From contig JAKLJY010000030.1 of assembly GCA_023150895.1 (NCBI GenBank), forward strand, positions 1-64,000: a stretch of 64,000 nt of DNA, written 5' to 3'. Both the position numbers and the translations under genes were made by a program. The stretch comes from Myxococcota bacterium (GTDB lineage Bacteria; Myxococcota_A; Bradymonadia; UBA7976; UBA1532). The notes below the pieces were generated by a model. It was not told the origin of the DNA. It did no database searches and worked only from the letters and a program-made list of their open reading frames with translations. Below, one piece after another: positions 30,247 through 39,521 of this stretch (position 1 is the first letter of the stretch; every line of letters begins with the position of its first letter).

Positions 30247-30945
30247 CTACTCTGCCCCATCAGGCAACGGCGTGAGTGGGCCATCGGGTTCGGGTGGCGC
30301 GTCGCGGCCTGGAGGTTCGGTCGGTTCGGCATTGCGCCGACAGGCGAAGGTCGGCTTCGTGTTGGCGTCGAAGTACCCCCGAACATCGGCGGCAGAGATC
30401 TGTTCGCCACGGAACCACTGTGCGTGTGTCAGGCCCGCACCCTCATCGCGGAAGACAGAAGGTTCCAGCAGCTGGTAGAATCCGCGGTTCTCTTCTTCGC
30501 GAAGCCGCAAGAACGCCACCACGGTCTCGCCCACAGTGAAAGGAACCGGCGCGCCGACGAACCTCGGGACGTCGCCCGAAAGCGCGCCTCCTGTCTGCCG
30601 AACGACGAGCCTGCGCGGAGCGCCAGCGTTCCACTCGAGGTCGCTGCGAAGGACCGCGTAAGTAAACGGTACGTCGGCGCGTCCACCCGCCTCGTCGTCC
30701 TCGAGCGCACTGCGCAGATCCTCCACGACGAAGACGCCACCGGCGTCGTGGTAGGTCGCCATCACTTCGCACAGCGATGTCGCCCGATAGAGGGCAGGCC
30801 CGCCCGGCAGTTCGGAGATCTGCTTCATCGCCTGGAAGTCTGCGGGCAGTGCGGGGACCACGGCGACTTCCGTGCGTTGGCCACGATCTTCCTGCCCACA
30901 GGCCACCAGAGCACTCATCAGAGCGAAAGCAAGCAGTCTATTCAT
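30247..30945 (-). CDS. Lipoprotein of unknown function
   Basis: The 232-residue protein has a clear lipoprotein signal (SALVAC, Cys 16). The mature part has mixed alpha/beta character and contains VGETVVAFLRLREEENRGFY, which is suggestive of a beta-sheet domain, and ends in a Pro/Asp-rich tail. Upstream sequence has AAAGGA 5-8 nt before ATG. No function is proposed. The base composition of this gene is slightly less GC-rich than its neighbours. Confidence 0.75.
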   Translation of the reverse strand: MNRLLAFALMSALVACGQEDRGQRTEVAVVPALPADFQAMKQISELPGGPALYRATSLCEVMATYHDAGGVFVVEDLRSALEDDEAGGRADVPFTYAVLRSDLEWNAGAPRRLVVRQTGGALSGDVPRFVGAPVPFTVGETVVAFLRLREEENRGFYQLLEPSVFRDEGAGLTHAQWFRGEQISAADVRGYFDANTKPTFACRRNAEPTEPPGRDAPPEPDGPLTPLPDGAE

Positions 30946-31991
30946 GGCATCGTCCTTTCTATGGAACTACACGATACACGATATAGAGATTCGTGAAGAC
31001 TTTCATTGCGCTGCGAGCCCCGTAGTCGGGCAACCCCGTTCCCGTTGCGCTGGTCGCGTCGCCGTTCCTCCCCCCGGGCAGGGGCTGGCCTCGCGTCGCG
31101 AGTTCGCGGATTTCCGGCCGACGCGGAAGAGCGGATGAGAGTGGGCTCCTGCAGGGGCCGTCAACGAGCGTGCAACGAAACCGCCGCCGCCGCGACACGG
31201 GGCAAGCAGCGGACGACCACCGCGCGGTTTCGTGCCCCGGCCCAAACCCTGGATCGTAGAACGAACGCGCGCCTGGAATGACCGCCCCCGGCATCTCGCG
31301 AAAGACTACGACCGCAGCACTGATGTGGCGACCGCCTGGATCCGGCTCGTCGAAGCACGCCTGTTGCTCCGCAGACGGACGACATAGCCCATCACAACCA
31401 GCACCGGATGTAGTCCCCCACGCCCTCCGTCGTTTGGCGCTTCAGAGTCAGGCGCTGACCACGGTCGGCGGTCGCGCGCCTCGACCCGCGTCCGGGGCCG
31501 CGGTGGGGCCCCCAATTTGGGGGGGACCGCGGAACTGCGGGGAAGCGGGCTGCTCCCCCCGAGGGGGACCCGGGGAGCGTGGCGAGGCCCCGGCACCACG
31601 ACAACGGTCGTCGGCTCACAGAGAGATCGCAAGCGCACTCGAGCCGGTGATTGCCGGCCCTGTCTCCCAAGATGACACTGGGGGGGGGCGTTCATCTGTC
31701 GACACCGTCTCAATCCCTGCCTCGCCTGTGACGAGGTGGAGAGCGGACCCGTCTTCAAGGTCGTGGCCGGCCGCACGCGCCGCAACTCGGGTCTGCCCAA
31801 CGCGATGGGTCGGCCCTGCGACGAAGTGATCCGCCCGACGCACGACGACCCACCGAACGCCCCGTGAGCGGTCCCCGCCCGAAGCGCTCGCAATTTTCTT
31901 CGCATTCCGCTCGCATTCGAGAAGATGTCGCACGTGCAACGCGACCAGCTCGACCGGCATCGAACCTGACCCCACGCCCCGCAGAGGCCCC
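30946..31991. other. About 1 kb without a convincing gene
   Basis: No frame here has a start with a ribosome site, a recognisable domain or the usual codon pattern. It contains homopolymer runs (for example eight G at 31681-31688), several hairpins and a start-less frame at 31676-31867 that could be a gene remnant. The first 60 bases are AT-richer and probably hold the promoter of the lipoprotein gene that starts at 30945; two overlapping ACGATA-type repeats lie there. Confidence 0.5.
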
Positions 31992-32471
31992 ATGAGCGAG
32001 ACCCCCAAGCCCACCCCCGCCGACGTCATCGCCCTCCTGAACGAGGTGCTGACCGCCGAGCTGACGGCCATCAATCAGTACTTCCTGCACGCCAAGATGC
32101 TCGCCAACTGGGGCTTCAAGGCCCTCGCCGGCCAGGTCCGCGCGGAGAGCATCGACGAGATGAAGCACGCGGATGCCCTCATCGAGCGCATCCTGTACCT
32201 CGAAGGCCTGCCCAACCTGCAGCGGCTCTGGGCGCTGCGCATCGGCGAGAACCCGCGCGAGACGCTCGTATGCGACCTCGCGCTCGAAGAGGACGCCATC
32301 CCGCGCCTCAATGCCGGCATCGAGGCCTGCCGCCTGGCGGGCGACAACGGCACGCGCCTGCTCCTCGAAGAAATCCTGAAGGCCGAGGAAGAGCACCGCG
32401 ACTGGCTGAAGACGCAGCTCGACGCCATGGACCGCATCGGCGAGCCGAACTACCTGGCGCAGAAGCTCTGA
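31992..32471 (+). CDS. bfr: Bacterioferritin
   Basis: The 159-residue protein matches bacterioferritin throughout. The ferroxidase ligands are Glu 23, Glu 56, His 59, Glu 99, Glu 132 and His 135. The heme-ligand Met, equivalent to Met 52 in E. coli, is Met 57, so a heme-binding Bfr rather than a bacterial ferritin is expected. It stores iron as a mineral inside a 24-mer. AGAGG is present upstream of the start. It lies beyond the Fur-regulated iron cluster and may not be part of that regulon; no Fur-like site is seen immediately upstream. Confidence 0.96.
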   Translation: MSETPKPTPADVIALLNEVLTAELTAINQYFLHAKMLANWGFKALAGQVRAESIDEMKHADALIERILYLEGLPNLQRLWALRIGENPRETLVCDLALEEDAIPRLNAGIEACRLAGDNGTRLLLEEILKAEEEHRDWLKTQLDAMDRIGEPNYLAQKL

Positions 32472-32505
32472 GCACGGGCGCTCGCCCGCCGGCGCGCCGC
32501 GCGTG

Positions 32506-32543
32506 TTGACGGGCGGACTCGACGTGACCATGATGTAGTCATG
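32506..32543 (+). promoter_or_regulatory. Promoter and operator of the toxin-antitoxin genes
   Basis: TTGACG (32506-32511), a 17-nt spacer and CATGAT (32529-32534) form a good -35/-10 pair. The expected start falls at the ATG at 32541, so the transcript may be leaderless. CATGA (32529-32533) and TCATG (32539-32543) form an inverted repeat over the -10 and start codon, fitting autorepression by the antitoxin. Confidence 0.55.
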
Positions 32544-32798
32544 TCCAGCGTCAAGACGGCTCAGCTCAAGGCACACCTCAGTGCGTATCTGCGCGCCGTT
32601 GAGGGTGGCGAGGTCGTGACGGTCTACGACCGGGAGCGCCCCATCGCCCGAATCATCCCGTTTGCCCCGGCGGCCCCGCCGGTGGATCACGAAGCGCCGC
32701 GCGCGCGCCTGGCGGAGTTCGTGCCACCACCGCCCGTCGACGCCGCGTTCGACGTCGTCGCGCTCCTGATCGACGAACGCGCGCGTGACCGCGGTTGA
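32541..32798 (+). CDS. Antitoxin of the Phd/YefM family
   Basis: The 85-residue protein has the Phd/YefM N-terminal fold: VKTAQLKAHLSAYLRAV, then GEVVTVYDRERPIARIIP, which forms the DNA-binding part. The Pro-rich C-terminal segment would bind the toxin. The PIN-domain toxin gene starts 9 nt after its stop. Phd-type antitoxins normally repress their own promoter, and an inverted repeat overlaps the start here. Confidence 0.88.
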   Translation: MSSVKTAQLKAHLSAYLRAVEGGEVVTVYDRERPIARIIPFAPAAPPVDHEAPRARLAEFVPPPPVDAAFDVVALLIDERARDRG

Positions 32799-32807
32799 GC
32801 GTCGACC

Positions 32808-33221
32808 ATGCACGTCTACCTCGACTCGTCGGTCATTCTCCGGGCCGCGTTCGGCGAGCCCGGGGCGTTTCGCGGCTGGCCACGGGTCTCTTACGGGGTC
32901 TCCAGCCGACTGGCGGCGCTGGAGTGCCTGCGCACGCTCGACCGTCGCCGCGTGCGGACGTCGCTGTCTGACACGGCGCTCGCGCGCGTCCGCGGGACGG
33001 TGCTCGACCTTCTCTCGCGACTCGCCCTCGTCCCCCTGTCCCCCGTCATCGTCGCACGTGCGGCGGAGCCTTTTCCGACCGCCCTCGGTACGCTCGATGC
33101 ACTCCACTTGGCGACGGCGCTGCACTGGCAGGCCGCAACCGGCGACGTGCTGACGTTCGTCTCGCACGACGACGAACTCTCGACGGCTGCGCGGGCCTGC
33201 GGTTTCGAAACCGTCGGCTGA
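32808..33221 (+). CDS. PIN-domain RNase toxin (VapC-like)
   Basis: The 137-residue protein has the acidic residues of the PIN active site: Asp 6 (YLDSSV), Glu 39 (ALECLR), Asp 97 (TLDALHLATA) and Asp 121 (SHDDE). PIN toxins are metal-dependent RNases, often acting on tRNA or rRNA. The gene follows the Phd-like antitoxin by 9 nt, an unusual but known pairing (VapC with Phd-type antitoxin). Confidence 0.88.
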   Translation: MHVYLDSSVILRAAFGEPGAFRGWPRVSYGVSSRLAALECLRTLDRRRVRTSLSDTALARVRGTVLDLLSRLALVPLSPVIVARAAEPFPTALGTLDALHLATALHWQAATGDVLTFVSHDDELSTAARACGFETVG

Positions 33222-33266
33222 ACGCCGGCACTTGACCGCCGGCCCGCGTCATCGCCTCATGCACGA

Positions 33267-34913
33267 ATGTCGGCCGAAACGGACGTGATCACCCTGCGGT
33301 GCCCGGAGTGCCGCGAGCCCCTCGACGGCTCGGCGGGCCTGCGGTGCGGGACGCACGGCCTCTACGGGCTGGACGCGGCCGGGCTCGAGCATCTGCCCGA
33401 CCACCCGCTGCTCGGGCAGATTCTCGACGAGAAGTACGCGCTCGTCGGCGTGCTGGGCCGGGGCGGGACGGGCTCGGTCTACCGCGCCCTGCAAGAGCCA
33501 CTCGGGCGTCCGGTGGGCGTGAAGCTGCTGCACTCCGCGTTCCTGTCCGCGCGCGAGGGTCGGGAGCGTTTCGAGCGCGAGGCCCGGGCGCTTGCCGGCC
33601 TGACGAGCGTGCACACCGTCCGGCTGCTCGATTACGGCATCACCCGGCAGGGGCCCGCCGCGCTGCGCAACATCGCGTATCTGGTGATGGAGCTCCTCGA
33701 CGGCGAGGACCTCGAGGCGCGGCTCACCCGCGGGCCGCTGGCGCCCGTCGACGTGCTCGCGGTGCTCGACGCGCTGGCCGACTCCCTCGACGAGGCACAC
33801 GCCGCCGGCATCGTGCACCGCGATCTGAAACCCGCGAACGTCGTCGTGACGCGGCGGCGCGACGGGCGCGAGATCCCGAAACTCATCGACTTCGGCATCG
33901 CGCGCGTCGACGGCGGCTCGCTGACCGAGCAGGGGCGTGTCAGCGGCACGCCCTTCTACATGGCCCCGGAGCAGGCCCGCGGCGACGACGGCCAGGACGC
34001 CGCCGCGGACGTCTATGGCGCGGGCGCGCTGTGTTTCAATCTGTTGACCGGGCAAGTCCCCTTCTCGGGGCCGAGCGCCGCCGCCGTGATGATGGCGCAC
34101 TGTCGCGACGACGTCCCTCCGCTCGACCCGACGGGCGCCGATCCGGTGCTCGGCCGCCTCGATCCGGTCATCCGGGCGGCGATGTCGAAGGATCCGGCGG
34201 CGCGACCGGGCTCCGTCGGCGCGCTGCGGGACGCGTACGCCCGCGCGCTGGGCACGGGTGTGACCGAGGCGGTCACCGTGGCAACGCCCGGTGCCATCGC
34301 CCCCGCGCGCCCGGCGTTGGACCCGCCCGCGCCGCGCCCGGCCGCCGTCCCGTGGCGTTGGGTGCTGATCGGGGCGGGGGGCGTGCTCGCGCTCGTGGCA
34401 CTGATCGCCGTCGCGACCCGGCCGCCCCCCCTCGGCTCGACCGACCGGGCCGCGTTCGGCGTGGCACAACCGGAGCCGGCCGCGCGGGTCGTCAGCGCAG
34501 CGCCCGCGGTTGTCGACGCGCCCGCCGTGACACCGACGGAGCCTTCCCCTGCCCCCGCGACCGCTGCGCCCCCCACGAGCCCCCCGCCGGCCCCTCCGAC
34601 GCGCGCCCGCCCGGCCCCTCCATCCCGCGCCCCGAGCGGTGGGGCCCGCACGCTGACGCTGCGCGAGGACGGCGGCGCGATGGTCGACGTGCCCGCCGGC
34701 CGCTGGCGCATCACGGCCACCGTGGACGAGGACGACGACCCCGTGACGTTCGTCTTCCCGCCGAAGACGTGCCCCGCGCGCGGGAAACCCGGCGTGAGGC
34801 GCTACGCGGCCACCTGCACGTTCGACCGCCCGGCGAGCGTCACGGTGCACAACCCCACCAACTTCTTCGGCGACACCACGCGCGTCCGGGTCGAGTGGGC
34901 ACCGGCGAAGTGA
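33267..34913 (+). CDS. Serine/threonine protein kinase with N-terminal zinc-ribbon and one TM helix
   Basis: The 548-residue protein starts with a short zinc-ribbon-like motif (CPECREP, residues 12-18, and Cys 27). The Hanks-type kinase domain (about residues 55-330) follows, with LGRGGTGSVY, Lys 86, HRDLKPANV (Asp 186), DFG (Asp 208) and GTPFYMAPEQ. A transmembrane segment lies at about 361-383. A Pro/Ala-rich linker and a small C-terminal exported domain (about 450-548) complete it. All catalytic residues are present, so it is probably active. The exported tail may sense a signal. Confidence 0.93.
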   Translation: MSAETDVITLRCPECREPLDGSAGLRCGTHGLYGLDAAGLEHLPDHPLLGQILDEKYALVGVLGRGGTGSVYRALQEPLGRPVGVKLLHSAFLSAREGRERFEREARALAGLTSVHTVRLLDYGITRQGPAALRNIAYLVMELLDGEDLEARLTRGPLAPVDVLAVLDALADSLDEAHAAGIVHRDLKPANVVVTRRRDGREIPKLIDFGIARVDGGSLTEQGRVSGTPFYMAPEQARGDDGQDAAADVYGAGALCFNLLTGQVPFSGPSAAAVMMAHCRDDVPPLDPTGADPVLGRLDPVIRAAMSKDPAARPGSVGALRDAYARALGTGVTEAVTVATPGAIAPARPALDPPAPRPAAVPWRWVLIGAGGVLALVALIAVATRPPPLGSTDRAAFGVAQPEPAARVVSAAPAVVDAPAVTPTEPSPAPATAAPPTSPPPAPPTRARPAPPSRAPSGGARTLTLREDGGAMVDVPAGRWRITATVDEDDDPVTFVFPPKTCPARGKPGVRRYAATCTFDRPASVTVHNPTNFFGDTTRVRVEWAPAK

Positions 34914-34965
34914 TCCCCGCCCGCGGGTGGCGTATGGTGCGCCGCGCACGCACGGAGAACCACCG

Positions 34966-35415
34966 ATGTCCGAACCCGCCCCCTTTCTGCCCGCCGTCTC
35001 GCTCATCACCCTCGGCGTCGCGGACCTGCGCCGCGCGACGGCGTTTTACGAGGCCCTCGGCTTTCGGCCCGCGCCGCAGTCGCAGGAGAGCGTGACGTTC
35101 TTTCAGCTCTCGGGCGTGGTGCTCGGCCTGTTCGGCCGCGACGCGCTCGCGGAGGACGCGCGGGTGTCCCCGGCCGGCTCGGGGTTCCGCGCCGTGACGC
35201 TCGCGCAGAACTTCCCCTCCCGCGAGGCCGTCGACGCGGCCTACGCGCACGCCCTCGCCTGTGGTGCGACGGCGGTCAAGGCCCCGGAGCCCGTGTTCTG
35301 GGGCGGGTACTCCGGCTATTTCGCCGATCTCGACGGGCACCTCTGGGAGGTCGCGCACAACCCGTTCTTCGAGCGCCGCGCGGACGGTCGCCTCGTGCTG
35401 GAGCCGTTGCCATGA
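34966..35415 (+). CDS. VOC (glyoxalase/bleomycin resistance-like) family protein
   Basis: The 149-residue protein has the paired beta-alpha-beta-beta-beta modules of the vicinal oxygen chelate fold: SLITLGVADLRRATAFYEALGF at the start, GYSGYFADLDGHLWEVAHNP at the end. The second module contains the Asp/Glu residues usual for the metal site. Substrate is unknown; it is probably a small cytosolic enzyme or binding protein. Its stop overlaps the start of the thioesterase (ATGA), so the two are translationally coupled. Confidence 0.88.
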   Translation: MSEPAPFLPAVSLITLGVADLRRATAFYEALGFRPAPQSQESVTFFQLSGVVLGLFGRDALAEDARVSPAGSGFRAVTLAQNFPSREAVDAAYAHALACGATAVKAPEPVFWGGYSGYFADLDGHLWEVAHNPFFERRADGRLVLEPLP

Positions 35416-35873
35416 ACGAGCCGACCCTCGACCGCAACGCCTACGCGTTTCAGACCGAGGTCCGCGTGCGCCTCAGCGAGACCGACGCCGTGGGCATCGT
35501 GTTCTTCGGCAGTTTCTCGGCCTACATGGACGTCGGCCGCATGGACTACCTCAACAACCTGGGGCTGCAGCGCCTCGACGGGCACGTGCGCGACCTCATC
35601 CCCGGCGCGGTCGTGCGGGCGCACCTCGAGTTCCGCTCACCCGCCCGCTACAACGACCTGCTGCTGCTGCACGTTCGCGTCGCGCGCCTCGGGCGCACGA
35701 GCTACACGTTCCATTTCCTGATGACGCAGAAGCGCACGCGCGACGTCGTCGCGATGGGCGAGCTGACGCTGGTCTGGCTCGACGCCGACTTCCGCCCGAC
35801 CGTGCTGCCCGAGGCGTTCCGCCGCGCGGTGATGGACTTCGAGGGGCCCAACGTCGAGGTCGCCCCGGGCTGA
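35412..35873 (+). CDS. Acyl-CoA thioesterase of the YbgC/4-hydroxybenzoyl-CoA thioesterase family
   Basis: The 153-residue hotdog-fold protein has the family signature SETDAVGIVFFGSFSAYMD, with Asp as the catalytic carboxylate (the DxxGxVxF pattern), and GAVVRAHLEFRSPARYNDLL, typical of YbgC. It would hydrolyse acyl-CoA or acyl-ACP thioesters. It overlaps the VOC gene by 4 nt. A hairpin with GCCGGG/CCCGGC stems follows at about 35896-35917, without a U-tract. Confidence 0.9.
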   Translation: MNEPTLDRNAYAFQTEVRVRLSETDAVGIVFFGSFSAYMDVGRMDYLNNLGLQRLDGHVRDLIPGAVVRAHLEFRSPARYNDLLLLHVRVARLGRTSYTFHFLMTQKRTRDVVAMGELTLVWLDADFRPTVLPEAFRRAVMDFEGPNVEVAPG

Positions 35874-36041
35874 CCGGACGGGCGTCGAAAAAAACGCCGG
35901 GCGGGAAAAAGACCCGGCGCATCGCTGCGTAACGGACGGGTGACCGCGGCTTCGTAAGCCCGGACCCCCAACGCCGTCGCCGCATGACGCGGCCGGCCTC
36001 ACCCGTTCGCCTGCCCTCCGGCAGCAGAGGAGAGATCCGCC

Positions 36042-39000
36042 ATGACATCGAAGACCCGACGTCTCATCACACTCATGATCGCCGCCGCCGGCGCCGCGGG
36101 CACACAGGCCTGCGAAGGGCCCGGCGAAGGCAGCCCCGGCGCGGGCCCCGGCGGCCCGCAGACCGGCGCGCTGCAGGCCGCGCTGAGCCTCGACGGCGAG
36201 CGCGTCGCGGCCATCCGCCTCGACGTGTGGCAGGGCGGCGAGATCGTCGCGACCCGGGACGTGACCCCGCAGGATCAGCCCATTCCCGGCACGGACGACG
36301 TGCTGCCCGGCGGGGATGTGTTCCTGAATCTGCCCGCTGGAGACTACCGCGCGGTCGCCACCGCCCTCGACGATGCGATGCAACCGGCGGCGCACTGCCA
36401 GGTCGCGAGCGCCGATACGACCGTGACGGCGGGTGCGACCACGGAGATCATCCTGCTCGTGCCCTGCCAGGCCGAGAGCAACGGCGCGCTCGACGTCGTC
36501 CTCGGCGTGACCGAGGGGCCGTCCATGCGCGGCATCGAGCTCGATCCGGGCAAGTTCATCCAGCCCTGCGAGCGTGTGTTCATCGAAGCGCGCGCCGCGT
36601 CCGGGGCGGACGATCCGGAACACGCGCCGCTGAGCTACCTGTGGGAGGTCCTCGAAGCCCCCGCGGGGGCCGACTATGAGCTGCGACAGACCACGTCGCG
36701 CACAGTGAGCTTCGCGACCGTAACGGAGGGAGACTACCTCGTCCGCGTGACGGTGTCGGACTCCGAGGGTCTGTCGGCGACGATGACGCTGCCGCTGCAT
36801 GTCAACGGCCCGGCGGGTCTCGGCAACCCGGCGTTCGACGACGGCCCGGGCAATCAGAACGGCCCGAGCGTGCCCGTGAACCCGGCCTGTCTCGACCTGG
36901 ATCTCGATCAGGACGGCGTGCCCGAACTCGTCGACAACTGCCCGGGGCTCGCCAACCCCGATCAGGCCGACGCGGACGGCGACGGCCTCGGCGACGTGTG
37001 CACCGCCCCCGGTGGTCCGATGGAGATCTCGTTCAGCATCTCGCCGAACGTCGCCCCGCGGGTGGCCGCGCTGCTCGACCAACAGATCCCCCGGCCGGTC
37101 TCTCGGGTGACCGACGCGACGGGCGCCGGTGCGGATTTCGTGTCGAACGAGCTGCTCGTGCAGGCGCCCGATCAGGCCGCCCTCGATGCCTTCCTCGCGC
37201 GGTGGAACGGTCAGGTCGTCGGCACGCTGGCGCTGTCCGACCTCGGCGCAGCGGGCGCGCCGACACTGTATCAGGTGCGCGTCGACCCGGCGCTGGGCCC
37301 CGTCGACCGCCTCCCCGAACTCATCCGGGCGGCCGAGCGCAAGGCCCGCGGGCAACAGTTCGTCTCCGACGACGCGGCGCTGGGTCTGTTGGCCATTGCC
37401 GCCTATGAGACCGCCGAGACCGGCCTGCTCGTCTCGGCCAACTGGCTGCTGGAGGGCTCGAGCATCCGCACGCGGTCCACGGTCGAGGCCCCGGCGAACG
37501 ACGCCGGTCTGTCGCGCGATGCGTTCTCCTGGCCGCACCTCGCCGACGGCAGCGTGCAGGACTTCGGCGCGGCCGAGGCGTGGCGCATGCTCGAGGCCAC
37601 CGGCAACGACGCGAATCGCGTGCCCGTCGCGATCCTCGACGGCGGCTTCGTGATGAGCCCCGATCTGCCGGTCACGACGCAGATCTTCCCCGCCGGCTCG
37701 TTCGGACAGCCCCACCCCTACAACTGCGGCGGTGGCACCCCCTGCCCGTGGCATGGCACCAACGTCGCCGGCATCGCGGCAGGCATCCCCGACAATGGCT
37801 TCGGCGCGGCCGGCAGCGGTGGCACCGTGGTGGACCCGTTGCTCCTGCAGATGCCGACGCCGGACCTCGTCTCCATCGTCCGTTTCGCCGCCTCGACCTT
37901 CGGCGCGCTGGTCGGCGGGCGGCCGCGCGTGCTGAACATGAGCTTCGGCGGCGAGATCCCGGCCGTGCCGTGTGTCGTCGCCTGCGGTCTCATCGACGTC
38001 GTCACGGGCTCGCTGCGGGTGGCCGGCATTCTGCCCGTCGCCTCGGCGGGCAACGGCGGCGCGGACAACATGGGTGACAACGTCGACGCCGAAGACTGTT
38101 TCCTCGGTATCTGTTGGGAGTCGGCGGGGCACGTCCCGTGCGAGAACGCGGGGGTGATGTGTGTCGGCGGCGTGGCCTGGAACGCCAATACATCCGACCC
38201 CGGGTCGAACTTCGGCACGCGCACCGACGACAGCGGCACCGTCGAGGTCTTCGGCCCGTTCACCGTGCTGACGACCGACTCCGTCAACGGCCTCGTGGTG
38301 CCCAACGCGGCGACCACCATCAACGGCACGAGCGTCGCCGCGCCCTACGTCGCCGGCTGCGCGGCGATGGTCATGGCCGCCAACCCCGCCCTGAGCGCCG
38401 GTCAGGTCGAAAGCCTGCTCATCGCCACCGCGCGCGCCGCCTCCCCCGACGGCCGCGCCCGCAACCGCGTCGACTGCGGCGAGGCCGTGCGACAGGCCCT
38501 CGGCGGCGATGCCCCTCCGCTGCTCGTGCTCGAGTCCCCCACCCCCGGCCTCGTGCACCGGCTCGGCGGCGCCCCCCTGAGCCTGCGCGCCCGCGCCGAG
38601 GACCAGGAGGACGGCACGCCGGCCATCGAGTGGCGCAGTGATCGCGACGGCCTCCTCGGCCGCAGCGCCGTGACCTCCGTCTCCCGCCTCAGCCTCGGCG
38701 CACACCGCATCACCGTGACCGCCACCGACCGGGCCGGGCATCGCGTGTTCGACGAGGCGCGCATTCAGGTGCTCGCCGCCCTGCCCGCGCTCGCCATCGC
38801 CGCCCCCCTCGACGGCGCCACCTACGCCTTCAGCCAGCGCGTGGCCCTCTCCGTCGACGACACGAACGGCGGCCGCCTCGCGCCGCAGCCCGACGCCGCG
38901 CTCATCTGGACCGATGAGACCACCGGCGCCGAGATCGCCCGCGGCCACAACGTGCTCTTGCCCGCCGGCGCGCTCGGCATCGGTCCGCACCGACTCGCCG

Positions 39001-39407
39001 TGCGCACCCGCGTCGGCGACGAGGTCGTCGAGCGCTTCGTGAACATCACCATCGTCGCCGACCCCGCCGACGTCCCGCCTTCGGCCCGCATCATCAGCCC
39101 GAGCGAAGGCGAGACGCTCTGGGGCGATCTCGATGGCCCGCGCGGCACCTACGCGCCGTTCACCCTGCGCGGCGAAGCCTTCGACACCGAGGACGGCCGC
39201 CTCGCCGGACTGTCGCTCAACTGGTTTGCGCAGCCCGAGGGCGGCGTGCTGGAGGGTCTCGGCTCCGGTGAGACCCTCGACGTCCAGCTCCTGACCGGGA
39301 ATCTCTACTTCTCCGGCCGCTACACCCTCATCCTGCGTGCGACGGACAGCGCCGGTCAGACCACCGAGAGCCGCGTGAACGTCGTCGCGGTCGCCATTCC
39401 GCGCTGA
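36042..39407 (+). CDS. Subtilisin-like (S8) serine protease lipoprotein with a TSP3 repeat
   Basis: The 1121-residue protein has a lipoprotein-type signal (TQAC, Cys 24), Ig/PKD-like segments (about residues 150-270), a short thrombospondin type 3 calcium-binding repeat (DLDQDGVPELVDNC, about 290-320), then an S8 peptidase domain with Asp 533 (AILDGG), His 571 (WHGTNVAG), Asn 671 (SAGNGG) and Ser 764 (NGTSVAAPYVAG). C-terminal Ig-like domains (about 810-1115) end the chain. The triad and oxyanion Asn are intact. AGGAGAG lies upstream of the start. It is probably displayed on the cell surface and Ca-stabilised. Confidence 0.93.
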   Translation: MTSKTRRLITLMIAAAGAAGTQACEGPGEGSPGAGPGGPQTGALQAALSLDGERVAAIRLDVWQGGEIVATRDVTPQDQPIPGTDDVLPGGDVFLNLPAGDYRAVATALDDAMQPAAHCQVASADTTVTAGATTEIILLVPCQAESNGALDVVLGVTEGPSMRGIELDPGKFIQPCERVFIEARAASGADDPEHAPLSYLWEVLEAPAGADYELRQTTSRTVSFATVTEGDYLVRVTVSDSEGLSATMTLPLHVNGPAGLGNPAFDDGPGNQNGPSVPVNPACLDLDLDQDGVPELVDNCPGLANPDQADADGDGLGDVCTAPGGPMEISFSISPNVAPRVAALLDQQIPRPVSRVTDATGAGADFVSNELLVQAPDQAALDAFLARWNGQVVGTLALSDLGAAGAPTLYQVRVDPALGPVDRLPELIRAAERKARGQQFVSDDAALGLLAIAAYETAETGLLVSANWLLEGSSIRTRSTVEAPANDAGLSRDAFSWPHLADGSVQDFGAAEAWRMLEATGNDANRVPVAILDGGFVMSPDLPVTTQIFPAGSFGQPHPYNCGGGTPCPWHGTNVAGIAAGIPDNGFGAAGSGGTVVDPLLLQMPTPDLVSIVRFAASTFGALVGGRPRVLNMSFGGEIPAVPCVVACGLIDVVTGSLRVAGILPVASAGNGGADNMGDNVDAEDCFLGICWESAGHVPCENAGVMCVGGVAWNANTSDPGSNFGTRTDDSGTVEVFGPFTVLTTDSVNGLVVPNAATTINGTSVAAPYVAGCAAMVMAANPALSAGQVESLLIATARAASPDGRARNRVDCGEAVRQALGGDAPPLLVLESPTPGLVHRLGGAPLSLRARAEDQEDGTPAIEWRSDRDGLLGRSAVTSVSRLSLGAHRITVTATDRAGHRVFDEARIQVLAALPALAIAAPLDGATYAFSQRVALSVDDTNGGRLAPQPDAALIWTDETTGAEIARGHNVLLPAGALGIGPHRLAVRTRVGDEVVERFVNITIVADPADVPPSARIISPSEGETLWGDLDGPRGTYAPFTLRGEAFDTEDGRLAGLSLNWFAQPEGGVLEGLGSGETLDVQLLTGNLYFSGRYTLILRATDSAGQTTESRVNVVAVAIPR

Positions 39408-39521
39408 GTCACGGCGGGGCCTGAAAGCCGGGGAAACGCCTGATCCGGATCGGGTCGTCCTCAAGTCGCTGTCGTCCGCTGCCGACGGGAGGGGCCTGGG
39501 CTCACCCCCGGAGGAGGTTCC

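Noticed and set aside
31306-31905. A 199-codon minus-strand frame in the gene-free region
   Set aside because: No ribosome site, very high Arg/Pro/Ser content and no recognisable domain; a plus-strand frame over the same bases looks equally poor.
35881-35920. Intrinsic terminator after the thioesterase gene
   Set aside because: GCCGGG/CCCGGC can pair, but the A-rich stretch is in the loop and no T-run follows, so it is not listed as a terminator.
35637-39464. A 1275-codon open frame opposite the subtilisin-like gene
   Set aside because: It is antisense to a protease with intact catalytic residues, has low-complexity composition and also crosses the thioesterase gene antisense.
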